From: Novosphingobium sp. | Lineage (GTDB): Bacteria > Pseudomonadota > Alphaproteobacteria > Sphingomonadales > Sphingomonadaceae | Assembly: GCF_024642085.1 (NCBI RefSeq) | Contig: NZ_JAHEBV010000020.1 | Span: 1-43,708 of the forward strand | DNA length: 43,708 bases | Direction of reading: 5' to 3' | Shown here: piece after piece, positions 9,601 to 18,830 of the stretch | Position numbering within the stretch: position 1 is the stretch's first letter | Layout of the letters: each line of letters opens with the position of its first letter | The notes under the pieces: generated by a model | The model's database searches: none | What the model was told of the DNA's origin: nothing | What the model saw: only the letters and a program-made list of their open reading frames with translations | Position numbers and translations under genes: made by a program

Positions 9601-9795
9601 GGATTTCTCCTTTGTCAGCAGCATTGGCAGCAGGTGTCGGGATTGGCGAGTCACCGCGCCCTTCTGTGCGCGCCAAAAGACGTATTCATCGTTTGCCGCA
9701 CCGTCGGGTCAGATTGTCGCAAGCGGGCTGCACCAGCCTTGTCGGCGCTGCGGTGGCAGCGCATCAGAGCTGTGGGAGAGGGAGGGTCGCATCTC

Positions 9796-10248
9796 ATGAA
9801 GAGTACCTGGACGGCCGCCGTTTTGGCGGCCTTTGCCGTGGCCGGCATCGGCTTCGGTTCGCCGGCGCTTGCCGCAAAAACGGTGCGCGAAAGCAGCGGT
9901 CAAATACGTCAGGATGTGGTTGGAACGGAAAAGCTGTGGCATCTGAGGGCCGGACTAAATGTGGCGGCGCTGTATTGCCGCGGCAATGGACGAGAGCGAG
10001 TGGCTCCTGCCTATGCGAAACTGCTGAGCCGCCACAAGGGTCTGCTCGCGTCGGCCTATGCCGCGGAACAGCGTAGCCAGGGTAGAGGCTTCGACCACCA
10101 CCTTACTCAGGTCTACAACCGCTTTGCGCTGCAACGTTCGCCCAAGCGGTTCTGTGCGGCAGCGGCGGATGTGGCCGATGAGGCGGCGGTCATGGATTCG
10201 TCCACACTGGCCCGCAATGCCGGCACCCTGCTCGCCCGGATCGATTGA
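9796..10248 (+). CDS. Secreted protein of unknown function (sphingomonad-type)
   Basis: This 150-residue protein has a signal peptide (about 1-25, ending SPALAA). A helical mature part follows, with LWHLRAGLNVAALYCRG, LLSRHKGLLASAYAAEQR, VYNRFALQRSP and a second cysteine in RFCAAAADV. The two cysteines probably form a disulfide in the periplasm. I recall similar sphingomonad proteins annotated only as hypothetical. The frame is open back to 9133 across the phnA-like and pfkB genes; that extension is a shadow. Start chosen at the ATG followed by the signal peptide. It converges with the TauE gene, with two bases between stops. Confidence 0.72.
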   Translation: MKSTWTAAVLAAFAVAGIGFGSPALAAKTVRESSGQIRQDVVGTEKLWHLRAGLNVAALYCRGNGRERVAPAYAKLLSRHKGLLASAYAAEQRSQGRGFDHHLTQVYNRFALQRSPKRFCAAAADVADEAAVMDSSTLARNAGTLLARID

Positions 10249-10250
10249 CT

Positions 10251-11009
10251 TCAGGCGCTAAGCCCGTCCCAGACAAGCTTGGCGCCCAGCAGGATCATCA
10301 GGGCGTAGATTAACGAATAGAATCGCATGGAATCAAGCCGCCGGATCAGCGCGACCGCGACCAGCGTACTGACGATGGCGAAAGGCATCAGCAGCGCGGA
10401 CGCGATCAAAACCTGGCGGTCAAAGCTGCCGAGCAAAATGAAGCTTGGTACTTTCATCCAGTTGATCGCAGCAAAGGTGATTGAACTGGTGCCGACGAAT
10501 ATCTGATGCGGCAAGCGGCGCGGAGTGACCCACATCTGGAAAGGCGGCCCGCCGGCATGCGCGATCTGGCTGGTAAATCCTGTCGCAATGCCGAACAGGG
10601 TGCCTATCCAGCCAGGCGAATCCGATGCCGCAATCAGCCGTCCGCCCCGTCCAAGCCACAGCCGATAAAGCCCAAAGGACAGGGTGATTGACCCAAGCAG
10701 CAGCATAACCTGGCTCTCATCGACAGAGGCGGCGAACCATGCCGCCAGCCCAACACCTATGGCCGCACCGGGCAACATCCGTGCAACAATCCACCGATCC
10801 CATGTTTTTCGAAACGACCAGACGCTAACCACGTCCTGGACCAGCAGCACCGGCAGGAGCAGCGCTGCCGCCCGCGTCGGTGCTAGCGCCAAAGCAAGGA
10901 CCGGTGTGGCAAGAGCGCCCAGTCCGGAAAATCCGCCTTTGGCCAAGCCCAATATCAGCACAGCCAGCAACGCCATCATGACGACAAAGGGGTCGGACAG
11001 CAGCTGCAT
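10251..11009 (-). CDS. TauE/SafE-family membrane transporter
   Basis: This is a 252-residue (258 if the ATG at 11027 is used) integral membrane protein with about eight transmembrane helices. The family's two repeats are visible: LGLAKGGFSGLGALATPVLAL near the N-terminus and GFTSQIAHAGGPPFQMW in the middle. TauE/SafE proteins are thought to export sulfite, sulfoacetate or other organic anions. Substrate cannot be assigned here because no sulfur gene is adjacent. Neither candidate start has a convincing Shine-Dalgarno. Confidence 0.85.
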   Translation of the reverse strand: MQLLSDPFVVMMALLAVLILGLAKGGFSGLGALATPVLALALAPTRAAALLLPVLLVQDVVSVWSFRKTWDRWIVARMLPGAAIGVGLAAWFAASVDESQVMLLLGSITLSFGLYRLWLGRGGRLIAASDSPGWIGTLFGIATGFTSQIAHAGGPPFQMWVTPRRLPHQIFVGTSSITFAAINWMKVPSFILLGSFDRQVLIASALLMPFAIVSTLVAVALIRRLDSMRFYSLIYALMILLGAKLVWDGLSA

Positions 11010-11102
11010 AGGCTTGCGCCAAAGCATGCGCAGCTGCGCTGTGCAAGCCGTGTTGGTTGCGTCCAGTCATCGGTGATAGTTTGACGGCAGAGGGGCGAGT
11101 CG

Positions 11103-12281
11103 ATGCGAAAGGCTATTGCGAGAAGGGACCTGCTTGTATCCGCGCTGGCGGCGGGCGCGGCAGGTCTTGCCGCGCCGGCGCGGGCCGGCCAGACACTGGA
11201 TGATCTGGGCAGACTGCTTGGCAAGAACCTGCCCGAACCTTTGCGCCGTGCATTGCCGCAAGAATTGGGCGAAGCGGCCCGGATTGTGGCCGAGCTGGTG
11301 CGCCTGGAACATGATGCGAAGCAACTGCCACCCTCGCCGTTAGGGGCCGGAAATGCGCCGCTGCCTAAGGATCCCGACCAGCTTTATGAAGCGGCGATGC
11401 CGCGCCTTGTTGCGCTGATTGACCGCGCCGGAGCGATCAGCCCGGGCTTGGGCGACGACGCCGGCGCGCTGCTTTCCAGACTTCACCGAACCCAGTACGA
11501 TGCGCCCGATGCCTGGTTTACCGAGCGACCCGTTGCAGTCCCTACGATCGAGACGGGTGCCGGGCGTCTGCACCTGCCGGAATTGCCTTTACGCCCTTTG
11601 CGCATTGCCGACCCGCCGGAAAGTGACGCGCCGTTGTCACTGCCGCAGGTCAGCCTGCCCCAACCCGATTTGCCCGAAACGTCGGCGGCGCTGGGACGGC
11701 CATCGCGGTCATTGCGGTTCGATGACCTGGCCGAAGAATATCGCAGCTGGTTTGCCGCTGCCGCGCTTAGACCGCAGCATGAGTCGAGCGCGAGTTGGCA
11801 TCTGACCATGTTCCGTCAGTCGCGCAGCCGCTATCAATCGGTCAGCCGGCGGATGGGAGTGCCGTGGTACTTCATCGCCGCAATCCACGGACTTGAGGCC
11901 AGCTTCAATTTCCGCGCTCATTTGCACAACGGCGATTTTCCCTTGTCGCGGCGCACTCGCCAGGTACCTGCGGGGCGCCCGCTGACGTGGTTGCCCCCCA
12001 GCGAATGGGAAGACAGCGCGGCCGATGCGCTGCGGTTGATGGGCTTTGCTGGACAATCTGATTGGAGCCTGCCGCGGCTGCTCTACCGGCTGGAAGCTTA
12101 CAACGGCTTCGGCTATCGCCGGGCAGGCCGCGCCAGCCCCTATCTGTGGAGCTTTTCGAACTTGTACGAACGCGGCAAGTTCGTTGCCGATGGGCATTTC
12201 GATCCACAAGCGCGGTCGCAGCAATGCGGTGCGGCAGTCATGCTCAAACTGCTGGAAGATGCGGGCGAACTTACTGCCTGA
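11103..12281 (+). CDS. Tat-exported lysozyme-like protein (COG5526-type)
   Basis: This 392-residue protein starts with a twin-arginine-like signal (ARRDLLVSALAAGAAGLAAPARA). The N-terminal half is a proline-rich region without recognisable fold. From about residue 245 it has a lysozyme-family domain: MGVPWYFIAAIHGLEASFNF with the likely catalytic Glu, HNGDFPLSRRT, ALRLMGF, LYRLEAYNGFGYRR and SPYLWSFSNLYERGKFVADG. This pattern fits COG5526 lysozyme-family proteins that may cleave peptidoglycan. Purine-rich GAGGGG precedes the ATG. The long N-terminal region could be a substrate- or partner-binding arm. Confidence 0.78.
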   Translation: MRKAIARRDLLVSALAAGAAGLAAPARAGQTLDDLGRLLGKNLPEPLRRALPQELGEAARIVAELVRLEHDAKQLPPSPLGAGNAPLPKDPDQLYEAAMPRLVALIDRAGAISPGLGDDAGALLSRLHRTQYDAPDAWFTERPVAVPTIETGAGRLHLPELPLRPLRIADPPESDAPLSLPQVSLPQPDLPETSAALGRPSRSLRFDDLAEEYRSWFAAAALRPQHESSASWHLTMFRQSRSRYQSVSRRMGVPWYFIAAIHGLEASFNFRAHLHNGDFPLSRRTRQVPAGRPLTWLPPSEWEDSAADALRLMGFAGQSDWSLPRLLYRLEAYNGFGYRRAGRASPYLWSFSNLYERGKFVADGHFDPQARSQQCGAAVMLKLLEDAGELTA

Positions 12282-12354
12282 CACGCCCTGCTTGCGCACG
12301 TTCCTTTGATCGGCTCTATCGCGACACAAAGAATCTTTGCTGGAAGGAATGGTC

Positions 12355-13614
12355 ATGCGTTCGATTACTCTGGCTGCCACGGTGCTGGTGATAGCACTTG
12401 CCCATCCGGCGATGGCGCAGACACCCGAACAGACCGCAGCCGCTGCTTTGAAAGCAGCGCCGGTTTGGGACGGGCACAACGACGTGCCCGAGCAGCTGCG
12501 GGAACGGCGCAAGAACGTGCTGAGCGGTTTCGACTTCCGGGATACCTTGGCCACCGGCGATGCCACCAAAGGCATCGGTGCGATGCACACTGATCTCAAA
12601 CGCCTGCGTGCAGGAAAGGTCGGAGCGCAGTTCTGGTCCGTCTATGTCTCGGCTGGACTTTCCGAACCGCAAGCTGTGCAGGCAACGCTTGAGCAAATCG
12701 ACGTGATGAAGCGGATAATCGCCCGCTATCCCGCTGAAATGCAGTTCTGTACCGACAGCGCTTGCGTGGATAAGGCAATGAAGTCAGGCAAGGTTGCTTC
12801 GCTTCTGGGTATGGAGGGCGGACATTCGATCGGCGGTTCTCTGGCGGTACTGCGCCAGATGCACGCACTCGGCGCGCGCTACATGACCTTGACGCATTTC
12901 AAAAACCTGGCCTGGGCCGAAAGCGCCACTGACGCGCCGATGGCGCAAGGCCTGACCCCGTTCGGGAAAGACGTCGTGCGCGAAATGCAGCGGCTGGGTG
13001 TGCTGGTCGACCTTAGCCATGTGAGCGAAAAGACCATGATCGACGCCCTGGACGTGGCCGGAGCCCCTGTCATCTTCAGCCATTCGGGCGCCCAGGGCAT
13101 TGACGGACATCCCCGCAATGTTTCCGATCGCGTATTGAAGCGGATGGCAGTCAACGGCGGTATCGTGATGGTCAATACCGCACCCGCCTACGTCAGCGAA
13201 ACGGTTCGCAGCTGGATAGCCGCGCGTATTGGCGAGGAAGAACGGCTTAAAGCGATCCATATCGGCAATCCCGATGCCGCCCTTGCCGGGCGGGCGGCGT
13301 GGATCAAAGCCAATCCACTACCGCATGCCACGCTTTCGCAGGTGGCTGATCATGTCGACCATCTGGCCAGGGTGGCAGGGTTCGATCATATCGGGCTGGG
13401 CGGTGATTACGACGGCATTGACACAGTTGTGGTCGGGATGGAGGACGTCTCAACCTACCCTGCTTTGTTCACAGAACTCGCCCGCCGTGGATGGAGCCAG
13501 TCCAACCTGGAAAAGTTGTCGAGCGGCAATATGATGCGCGTTATGAAGGCCGCCGAAGGCTATGCGGCGCAACACCGCCGCGATGCGCCGCTGGAGAATC
13601 CTACCGCATTCTGA
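12355..13614 (+). CDS. Secreted membrane dipeptidase (M19, renal-dipeptidase family)
   Basis: This 419-residue zinc peptidase of family M19 cleaves dipeptides, often with broad or D-residue specificity. The signal peptide (1-21, AHPAMA) directs export. Metal ligands are visible: His41 and Asp43 in WDGHND, the bridging Glu in GMEGGHSIGG, and histidines in DLSHVSE and IFSHSGA. The conserved GLGGDYDG follows late. GGAAGGA at 12342-12348 sets the ATG at 12355; the frame is also open from a TTG at 12337. It might recycle peptidoglycan or act on peptide nutrients; the preceding lysozyme-like gene is 73 bp upstream on the same strand. Confidence 0.93.
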   Translation: MRSITLAATVLVIALAHPAMAQTPEQTAAAALKAAPVWDGHNDVPEQLRERRKNVLSGFDFRDTLATGDATKGIGAMHTDLKRLRAGKVGAQFWSVYVSAGLSEPQAVQATLEQIDVMKRIIARYPAEMQFCTDSACVDKAMKSGKVASLLGMEGGHSIGGSLAVLRQMHALGARYMTLTHFKNLAWAESATDAPMAQGLTPFGKDVVREMQRLGVLVDLSHVSEKTMIDALDVAGAPVIFSHSGAQGIDGHPRNVSDRVLKRMAVNGGIVMVNTAPAYVSETVRSWIAARIGEEERLKAIHIGNPDAALAGRAAWIKANPLPHATLSQVADHVDHLARVAGFDHIGLGGDYDGIDTVVVGMEDVSTYPALFTELARRGWSQSNLEKLSSGNMMRVMKAAEGYAAQHRRDAPLENPTAF

Positions 13615-13617
13615 TCG

Positions 13618-13827
13618 CTACATCGCCTCAGTCGCCGAAGCGCTGGGGGTATCCTTCGGGTTCGCGGTGCCGTCAGTAGATGTCAAAGCGCCGGTGACCC
13701 AGGCTATCGTCATCGCGCCTGCGGCAAGGAGCAGGCTAACGATCAGGATCGTGAAAACATGTCTGCCGCGACTGCCGCCTTTAGCCTCTTCGGTGCTGAC
13801 GTGGATTTCTTCGCCTTCGCGGTGCAT
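13618..13827 (-). CDS. Small single-helix membrane protein
   Basis: This 69-residue protein has an acidic/basic N-terminus (MHREGEEIHVSTEEAKGGS), one transmembrane helix (about 22-44) and a short Ser/Thr-rich tail. The layout resembles small sphingomonad proteins of unknown function. GGAG sits 8 bases before the ATG at 13827; an upstream ATG at 13833 and a GTG at 13860 are less well spaced. It converges with the dipeptidase gene, three bases between stops. Confidence 0.65.
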   Translation of the reverse strand: MHREGEEIHVSTEEAKGGSRGRHVFTILIVSLLLAAGAMTIAWVTGALTSTDGTANPKDTPSASATEAM

Positions 13828-13903
13828 GACCATCGCTCCATTGTGTGCAGTATCGTTCACTTAACGCGCGGGTCCTTGTGGGGTTCCGCGAAGGGCCTGC
13901 AGT

Positions 13904-14338
13904 TTAGTGGCTTTCGATGCGGTCAAGCATACGGAAAAAGAACGCGGTCGACCAGCCCAACAGAAATATCCCTAGCAGGCTTTCGAACGCGCCCAGAAGG
14001 CGCCAGTTCGCGGCCATGTGCATGTCGTGATAGCCAACTGTGGAATAGCTGATGGTCGAATAATAGAACGCGTCCTCGAAGTTCGGGATGGCGTAGATTG
14101 CCATGAAAAACAACGCGAACGCCAGTATCTCCAGACCGTGCAGCATGAACATTGCCAAGACAACGCACAGCGTGAAAAAGCCGCCGCGCAAGCTCATGGG
14201 ATCAATGTGCTTGAGATGCTCGACAGTAGACTCACTGCGAAGCATCCGGCTCAAACTTAGTAAGCCAGCACCGTGAATCATCACTGAAATGAGCGCCATC
14301 ACGACCGAGGCGATGATTTGCAGGCCAAATTGTGACAT
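13904..14338 (-). CDS. Small two-helix ion channel (Ion_trans_2-like)
   Basis: This 144-residue membrane protein has three to four hydrophobic segments. The end has the layout of a two-transmembrane potassium channel pore: a helix (about 60-85), a pore loop with YYSTISYSTVGYHD, and a final helix (GAFESLLGIFLLGWSTAFFF). The filter reads TVGYHD rather than the canonical TVGYGD, so the second glycine is replaced by histidine. Cation conduction is likely but selectivity is uncertain. The ATG at 14338 sits 7 bp after the dapD stop, so it may be cotranscribed with dapD. Confidence 0.78.
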   Translation of the reverse strand: MSQFGLQIIASVVMALISVMIHGAGLLSLSRMLRSESTVEHLKHIDPMSLRGGFFTLCVVLAMFMLHGLEILAFALFFMAIYAIPNFEDAFYYSTISYSTVGYHDMHMAANWRLLGAFESLLGIFLLGWSTAFFFRMLDRIESH

Positions 14339-14345
14339 CGCAAAG

Positions 14346-15185
14346 TTAGTCGCGCAAAAGATCGTTGATGGCGGTCTTGGCACGGGTCTGGGCATCGACG
14401 GTCTTGACGATCACGGCGCAATACAGCGAAGGACCGGGCGACCCATCAGGCAACTGTTTTCCCGGCATTGATCCCGGAACAACCACGCTGTAGGGCGGCA
14501 CGGTTCCGACATGGACCTGGCCGGTTGCCCGGTCGACGATCTTGGTTGATGCGCCAAGGTAAACCCCCATCGACAGGACCGCGCCTTCGCAGACCCGCAC
14601 ACCTTCCACAACTTCGCTGCGCGCGCCGATGAAGCAGGCATCTTCGATCACGACGGGGCCGGCCTGCAGCGGTTCCAGCACACCGCCAATCCCGACACCG
14701 CCCGACAGGTGAACGTGCTTTCCGATCTGCGCGCATGAGCCAACCGTGGCCCAGGTATCAACCATGGTGCCTTCACCCACATACGCGCCAATGTTGACGA
14801 AGCTTGGCATCAGGATCACACCTTTGCCGACAAACGCGCCGCGCCTGGCCACCGCTCCGGGAACTACGCGAAAGCCGGCATCGCGAAACCGGTTTTCGCC
14901 CCAACCAGCAAACTTGCTTGGCACCTTGTCGAACGCCGGAGCGCCGCCCGATCCGAAATCGATCACCGCATTATCATTGAGCCGGAAAGACAGCAGGACC
15001 GCTTTCTTTAGCCACTGGTTGACAGACCAGCCGCCCATGCCATCAGGCTCGGCCACGCGGGCGCCGCCGTTGTCGAGCAGTTCAATTGCCGCTTCGACCT
15101 TTTCGCGTACGTTCGTACTGGCAAGCGTTACCGTTTCACGCGCATCCCACGCGGCTTCAATGGCGGCGGCAAGATCGGCGGACAT
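14346..15185 (-). CDS. dapD: Tetrahydrodipicolinate N-succinyltransferase
   Basis: DapD transfers succinyl from succinyl-CoA to tetrahydrodipicolinate in lysine and diaminopimelate synthesis. The 279-residue product has the N-terminal helical part ([13 protein letters not shown]) and the left-handed beta-helix of hexapeptide repeats ([37 protein letters not shown]). It also has the family's [20 protein letters not shown] and [14 protein letters not shown] segments. AGGAGAAATT precedes the ATG at 15185. A longer open frame to 15560 is antisense to the protease gene and is not coding. Length is as expected. Confidence 0.97.
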   Translation of the reverse strand: MSADLAAAIEAAWDARETVTLASTNVREKVEAAIELLDNGGARVAEPDGMGGWSVNQWLKKAVLLSFRLNDNAVIDFGSGGAPAFDKVPSKFAGWGENRFRDAGFRVVPGAVARRGAFVGKGVILMPSFVNIGAYVGEGTMVDTWATVGSCAQIGKHVHLSGGVGIGGVLEPLQAGPVVIEDACFIGARSEVVEGVRVCEGAVLSMGVYLGASTKIVDRATGQVHVGTVPPYSVVVPGSMPGKQLPDGSPGPSLYCAVIVKTVDAQTRAKTAINDLLRD

Positions 15186-15218
15186 GGTAATTTCTCCTGA
15201 TCGCATGGCTGCTAGCCG

Positions 15219-15246
15219 CCTATAGCGCTGCCGGACTGCGGCACAA
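15219..15246 (-). promoter_or_regulatory. Candidate dapD promoter
   Basis: On the minus strand TTGTGC (15241-15246) is followed after 16 bases by TATAGG (15219-15224). The same spacing and hexamer type precede hisB (TTGCAC-N16-TATAGG). It gives dapD a leader of about 27 bases with a normal Shine-Dalgarno. Confidence 0.45.
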
Positions 15247-15348
15247 GCGCGCCTGCAAGCTGCCGTTAAGCATCTGATCGTTAAAGTGCCATTGCGTTGT
15301 GCAAAGGGTTGCCGCAAGTCATCGACGGCACCGTTGAGGGTTTCGATT

Positions 15349-17748
15349 ATGGTCGCACGTCTTTTGCCGTGGCATCGGGTGTCAAAAGGTGCCGCTGCAA
15401 TGCCGCTGGCGCTTCTTGCAGCCTGCGGAGGTGGCTCAGTCGGATCGGCACCTGCGCCTGCACCTGCACCTGCACCAACACCTGCGCCCACGCCAACCCC
15501 CACGCCAAGCCCCACACCGACAACAACGCCGCCGTCGGCGTTTCTGACGAATGAATACAACCGATCGTCCGGCCCGCCGCAGCACGGCGCTGTAACGGCG
15601 TGGTCAACGGGTTACACCGGCAGCGGGGTGACGATCGCCATCATCGATTCCGGCATTGACACCGACAGTCCCGAGTTTGCCGGTCGGCTATCCGCTTCGT
15701 CGCGCGATGTGGCGGGTTCGCGAGGGCTGGATAACGCCGACAGTGACCACGGTACCAATGTTGCGATGGTCGCTGCCGCAGCGCGCGACAACGTAGGTGT
15801 TCTGGGGATTGCCTACCAATCGACGATTGCGATGTTTCGGGCCGACGATCCGGGAAGCTGCGCGACACCGGCTTCCGGCGATGACAAAGGCGGATGCAAT
15901 TTCTCTGACGGTTCAGTGGCTGCCGGCATCAATGCCGCCGTTGCCGCAGGTGCAAAAGTCATAAACCTGTCATTGGGGGGCGATCCGCCAGACCAGCAGA
16001 TCCGCAATGCGATCGCTACGGCTGCCGTCAATGGCGTGGTGGTGGTCGTGTCCGCCGGCAACGATGGCGATTCGACCGACCCGTTGATCGATCCCAACCA
16101 GCCCGATCCATTTGGCGCTGGGCTGCGGGCGGCTGGCAATGGAAATGTGATCATTGCCGGGTCAGTTAATGCAAGCAATGTGATTTCCGCATTTTCAAAC
16201 CGCGCGGGCAGTGAAGCGGCGTGGTATCTGGCAGCGCGCGGAGAACGGGTATGTTGCAGCTACAAGGATGGCACGCTTGAAGTCGTTACCCAGGCCGATG
16301 GTTCGCGCGTCAATTATGTGTTTTCAGGAACCAGTTTTTCTGCCCCGCAAATAACCGGCGCGATAGCATTGCTGCGTCAGGCCTTTCCTAATCTTAGCGC
16401 CAAGGACTCGGTCGATATTCTTTTGTCTAGCGCCAGGGACGCCGGCGCCAGCGGAACTGACGCCGTATATGGGCGCGGCATCCTTGATATCGCGGCAGCC
16501 TTTGCACCGCGCGGTCAGACTACCCTGGCGGGCAGCAGCGCTTCCATTCCGCTTGGTGACACGTTGGGTGTCACATCTGCGGCAATGGGCGATGCGACCA
16601 GCGGATCGCAGGCAGTAAACGGTGTGGTGTTGGATAGTTACCAGCGCGCCTATCGCCTCAACATCCCGGCTCAATTGCAGCAGGCCCAGCGCAGTCCGGT
16701 GCTGGCGCGCTCGTTGCTGGGCGACAGCCGCCAGATAGCCCTTGGCACCACACAGGCCTCGCTGGCCTTCTCGGTCGACAATCGCGGAGCGATGTCTCGC
16801 TTGGCATGGCAGGGTCAATTGCGGCTGTCGTCAAGTGACGCCGCAGTATCGCGGGTGTTGGCGGGTAGGGCCGTGGCACGAATTGCCCCGCGCTCGACAG
16901 CGGCCTTTGCTTTCGCGCAAGGTGCCGACGGGCTGGTCATGCAGCTGCAGGGGCGCAGCCAGCCAGCCTTCCTGGTCGCCCGCAATGCGTCGGACAATTT
17001 CGGTTTTGCGCAGGCAGGCAGCGCTAGCATGGCCCTGCGCCGTCAGGCCGGACCGTGGGGCGTAACACTTGCAGCAGAGCGCGGATCGGCACTGGCCCCG
17101 GCGGCCGTTGTCAACCCGGCCAGCACCTTTGTGCAAACGCGCGGCGCTCCGGTTGATCGCTTCGCCGTTTCGATTGATCGCGACCTGGGTACGGTTTCAG
17201 CTTCATTTGGCGCCAACTGGCTGCACGAGCAGCGCTCCGTAGTGGGGGCACAGTTCCACCGCAGTTTGGGCTCAGGCGGTGCACAGAGCCTGTTCCTCGA
17301 CACCGGGCTCGAATGGCGTCCGGGCCAAAACTGGCGGATGGGCGCGGCGCTTCGCGGCGGTTTGACGTACCCTGAAAGTGGTGGTTCGATCGCGCAAGGA
17401 TCACGACTGCTTAGTTCAGCTTGGTCGTTTGACGCATCTCGTCTTGGCGTTTTCGGGCCGTCCGACAGTCTGTCACTGCGGATCGCGCAACCGCTTAGAA
17501 TCGAAAAAGGCGGCCTCAACCTAACCTTGCCTGTTGCCTGGTCCTATGTGACGCAAACACCTACTCTGGCCACTGTCCCGCTCTCGCTCAGTCCGCATGG
17601 CCGCGAAATTGACAGCGAGCTGGCATGGCGCGGACCCTGGCTTGAGGGGAACGCTGCATTCAGTCTGTTCTATCGGCACAACCCTGGGCACACCGCCAGC
17701 CTTCCGGCTGATGCCGGAGTTGCAGCAAGCTGGTCACGAAAGTTCTAG
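15349..17748 (+). CDS. S8 serine protease with C-terminal autotransporter-like barrel and lipobox
   Basis: This 799-residue protein combines three parts. The N-terminal signal ends in lipobox LLAAC (Cys26). A Pro/Ala/Thr linker (about 34-62) follows. The subtilase domain (about 65-405) has Asp100 in IIDSGID, His134 in DSDHGT, Asn238 in SAGN and Ser329 in GTSFSAP. The remaining 390 residues are beta-rich and end in a terminal Phe (WSRKF), as in autotransporter barrels. It probably displays or releases the protease at the cell surface. GAGGG precedes the ATG at 15349; an internal ATG at 15400 would still keep the lipobox. The stop codon shares CTAG with the convergent gene. Confidence 0.87.
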   Translation: MVARLLPWHRVSKGAAAMPLALLAACGGGSVGSAPAPAPAPAPTPAPTPTPTPSPTPTTTPPSAFLTNEYNRSSGPPQHGAVTAWSTGYTGSGVTIAIIDSGIDTDSPEFAGRLSASSRDVAGSRGLDNADSDHGTNVAMVAAAARDNVGVLGIAYQSTIAMFRADDPGSCATPASGDDKGGCNFSDGSVAAGINAAVAAGAKVINLSLGGDPPDQQIRNAIATAAVNGVVVVVSAGNDGDSTDPLIDPNQPDPFGAGLRAAGNGNVIIAGSVNASNVISAFSNRAGSEAAWYLAARGERVCCSYKDGTLEVVTQADGSRVNYVFSGTSFSAPQITGAIALLRQAFPNLSAKDSVDILLSSARDAGASGTDAVYGRGILDIAAAFAPRGQTTLAGSSASIPLGDTLGVTSAAMGDATSGSQAVNGVVLDSYQRAYRLNIPAQLQQAQRSPVLARSLLGDSRQIALGTTQASLAFSVDNRGAMSRLAWQGQLRLSSSDAAVSRVLAGRAVARIAPRSTAAFAFAQGADGLVMQLQGRSQPAFLVARNASDNFGFAQAGSASMALRRQAGPWGVTLAAERGSALAPAAVVNPASTFVQTRGAPVDRFAVSIDRDLGTVSASFGANWLHEQRSVVGAQFHRSLGSGGAQSLFLDTGLEWRPGQNWRMGAALRGGLTYPESGGSIAQGSRLLSSAWSFDASRLGVFGPSDSLSLRIAQPLRIEKGGLNLTLPVAWSYVTQTPTLATVPLSLSPHGREIDSELAWRGPWLEGNAAFSLFYRHNPGHTASLPADAGVAASWSRKF
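15446..15534 (+). repeat. Low-complexity Pro-Ala/Pro-Thr coding repeat
   Basis: Short 6-base units of the CCTGCA/CCAACA type repeat in frame and encode the Pro-Ala, then Pro-Thr linker of the autotransporter protease. Such tracts can slip in replication in 6-base steps without shifting the frame, which would only change tether length. Confidence 0.75.
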
Positions 17749-18818
17749 GCTCCGGCTAACCGCGCAAACTCAACCGCGCGGTCAACCAGCGGCTGGACCC
17801 GGTCGGATTGCGCCTTGGCGTGGGCTGAGCTGGCAGTGCCATCGATTACCCGCTTCTTGATCCCCTGGAGGATGCCAGCAAGGCGGAAGAAGTTGTAAGC
17901 GAACAGCCAGTTCATGTCCGGAAGCGAAGTCCTGCCCGTTGCGGCACAATAACGTTCGACCAGTTCGCTGAGTCCAGGAATGCCAAGCGCTGCGCGATCA
18001 AGATCTTGAACGCCGGATCGTCCCGCATTTTCAGTCACATAGGCCATACACACATAAGACAGATCGCCCAGCGGATCGCCCAGAGTCGACAGTTCCCAGT
18101 CGAGCACTGCCATCACATTTGGCTTGTCCTTTGACCAGATCATATTGTCGATCCGGTAATCGCCATGGACTACGCTGGTCTGGGTTTGTTCGGGCAGGGT
18201 CTGCGGCAGCCATTCGATAAGCCGCTCCATACCGGGCATGTGTTCGGTTTCAGACAGTTTGTACTGTTTGGTCCAGCGATCGACCTGGCGGCCAAAATAG
18301 TTGCCCGGCTTGCCGAAATCACCAAGGCCTACCGCCTCGACGTCGATCGAGTGAAGCTGGGCAAGGGCATCGATCAGCGCCAAATAGGTCTGGCGGCGGT
18401 ATTCGGGCGCATAGCCCGGCATCGCCCCATCCCATATGGTTTTGCCGTCAACCATGTCCATCACATAGAACCACGATCCCACCACGCTGTCATCGGTACA
18501 CAGCCCGTATTGCTTCGCAGCCGGAAACCCCGCCTTGTTCAGCGCGTTCTGGACCTTGTATTCGCGGTCTACCGCATGGGCCGACGGCAGCAGCGGGCCA
18601 AACGGCTTTCTGCGCAAAACATAGGTGCCGCTCGTCGCTTCGACCTTGTAAGTCGGGTTGCTTTGCCCACCCTTGAACTTGGTAAGGTGCAAGGGGCCTG
18701 CAAAACCCTCGATATTAGCCGTCATCCAATCAGCCAGCCGCGCTTCGTCCAGCTTGTCGGCGCCTTCGGGTTCGACCGTGCCGACAAAGGCTTCATCCGC
18801 GTTGATTGCTTCGGACAT
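17745..18818 (-). CDS. APH-fold phosphotransferase, ACAD10/11 kinase-domain homologue
   Basis: This 357-residue kinase of the aminoglycoside-phosphotransferase fold has GGQSNPT (50-56), VLRRKP (67-72), the catalytic loop HGDYRIDN (218-225, Asp220) and metal-binding LDWE (239-242, Asp240). The block SNPT-TYVLRRKP-G-LLPSAH-DREYKVQ-AL-GFP closely follows the N-terminal kinase domain of vertebrate ACAD10/ACAD11. Related P. putida LvaA phosphorylates 4-hydroxyvaleryl-CoA. So a 4-hydroxyacyl-CoA kinase role is the best inference; antibiotic resistance is unlikely. It lies 12 bp after the Zn alcohol dehydrogenase gene, in an operon that also has the ACAD partner. It shares the CTAG stop with the convergent protease gene. 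Confidence 0.88.
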   Translation of the reverse strand: MSEAINADEAFVGTVEPEGADKLDEARLADWMTANIEGFAGPLHLTKFKGGQSNPTYKVEATSGTYVLRRKPFGPLLPSAHAVDREYKVQNALNKAGFPAAKQYGLCTDDSVVGSWFYVMDMVDGKTIWDGAMPGYAPEYRRQTYLALIDALAQLHSIDVEAVGLGDFGKPGNYFGRQVDRWTKQYKLSETEHMPGMERLIEWLPQTLPEQTQTSVVHGDYRIDNMIWSKDKPNVMAVLDWELSTLGDPLGDLSYVCMAYVTENAGRSGVQDLDRAALGIPGLSELVERYCAATGRTSLPDMNWLFAYNFFRLAGILQGIKKRVIDGTASSAHAKAQSDRVQPLVDRAVEFARLAGA

Positions 18819-18830
18819 GCTGCCCCCTGC

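Noticed and set aside
9133..9795. Upstream extension of the secreted protein at 9796
   Set aside because: It is antisense to pfkB and the PhnA-like gene; the signal peptide begins at 9796.
15446..15534. Short tandem units taken as a possible CRISPR or intergenic satellite
   Set aside because: They are in frame inside the protease gene and encode a Pro-Ala/Pro-Thr linker, with no spacers.
17745..18818. Aminoglycoside resistance gene
   Set aside because: The APH fold is shared, but the motifs and operon match the ACAD10/11 kinase branch rather than drug phosphotransferases.
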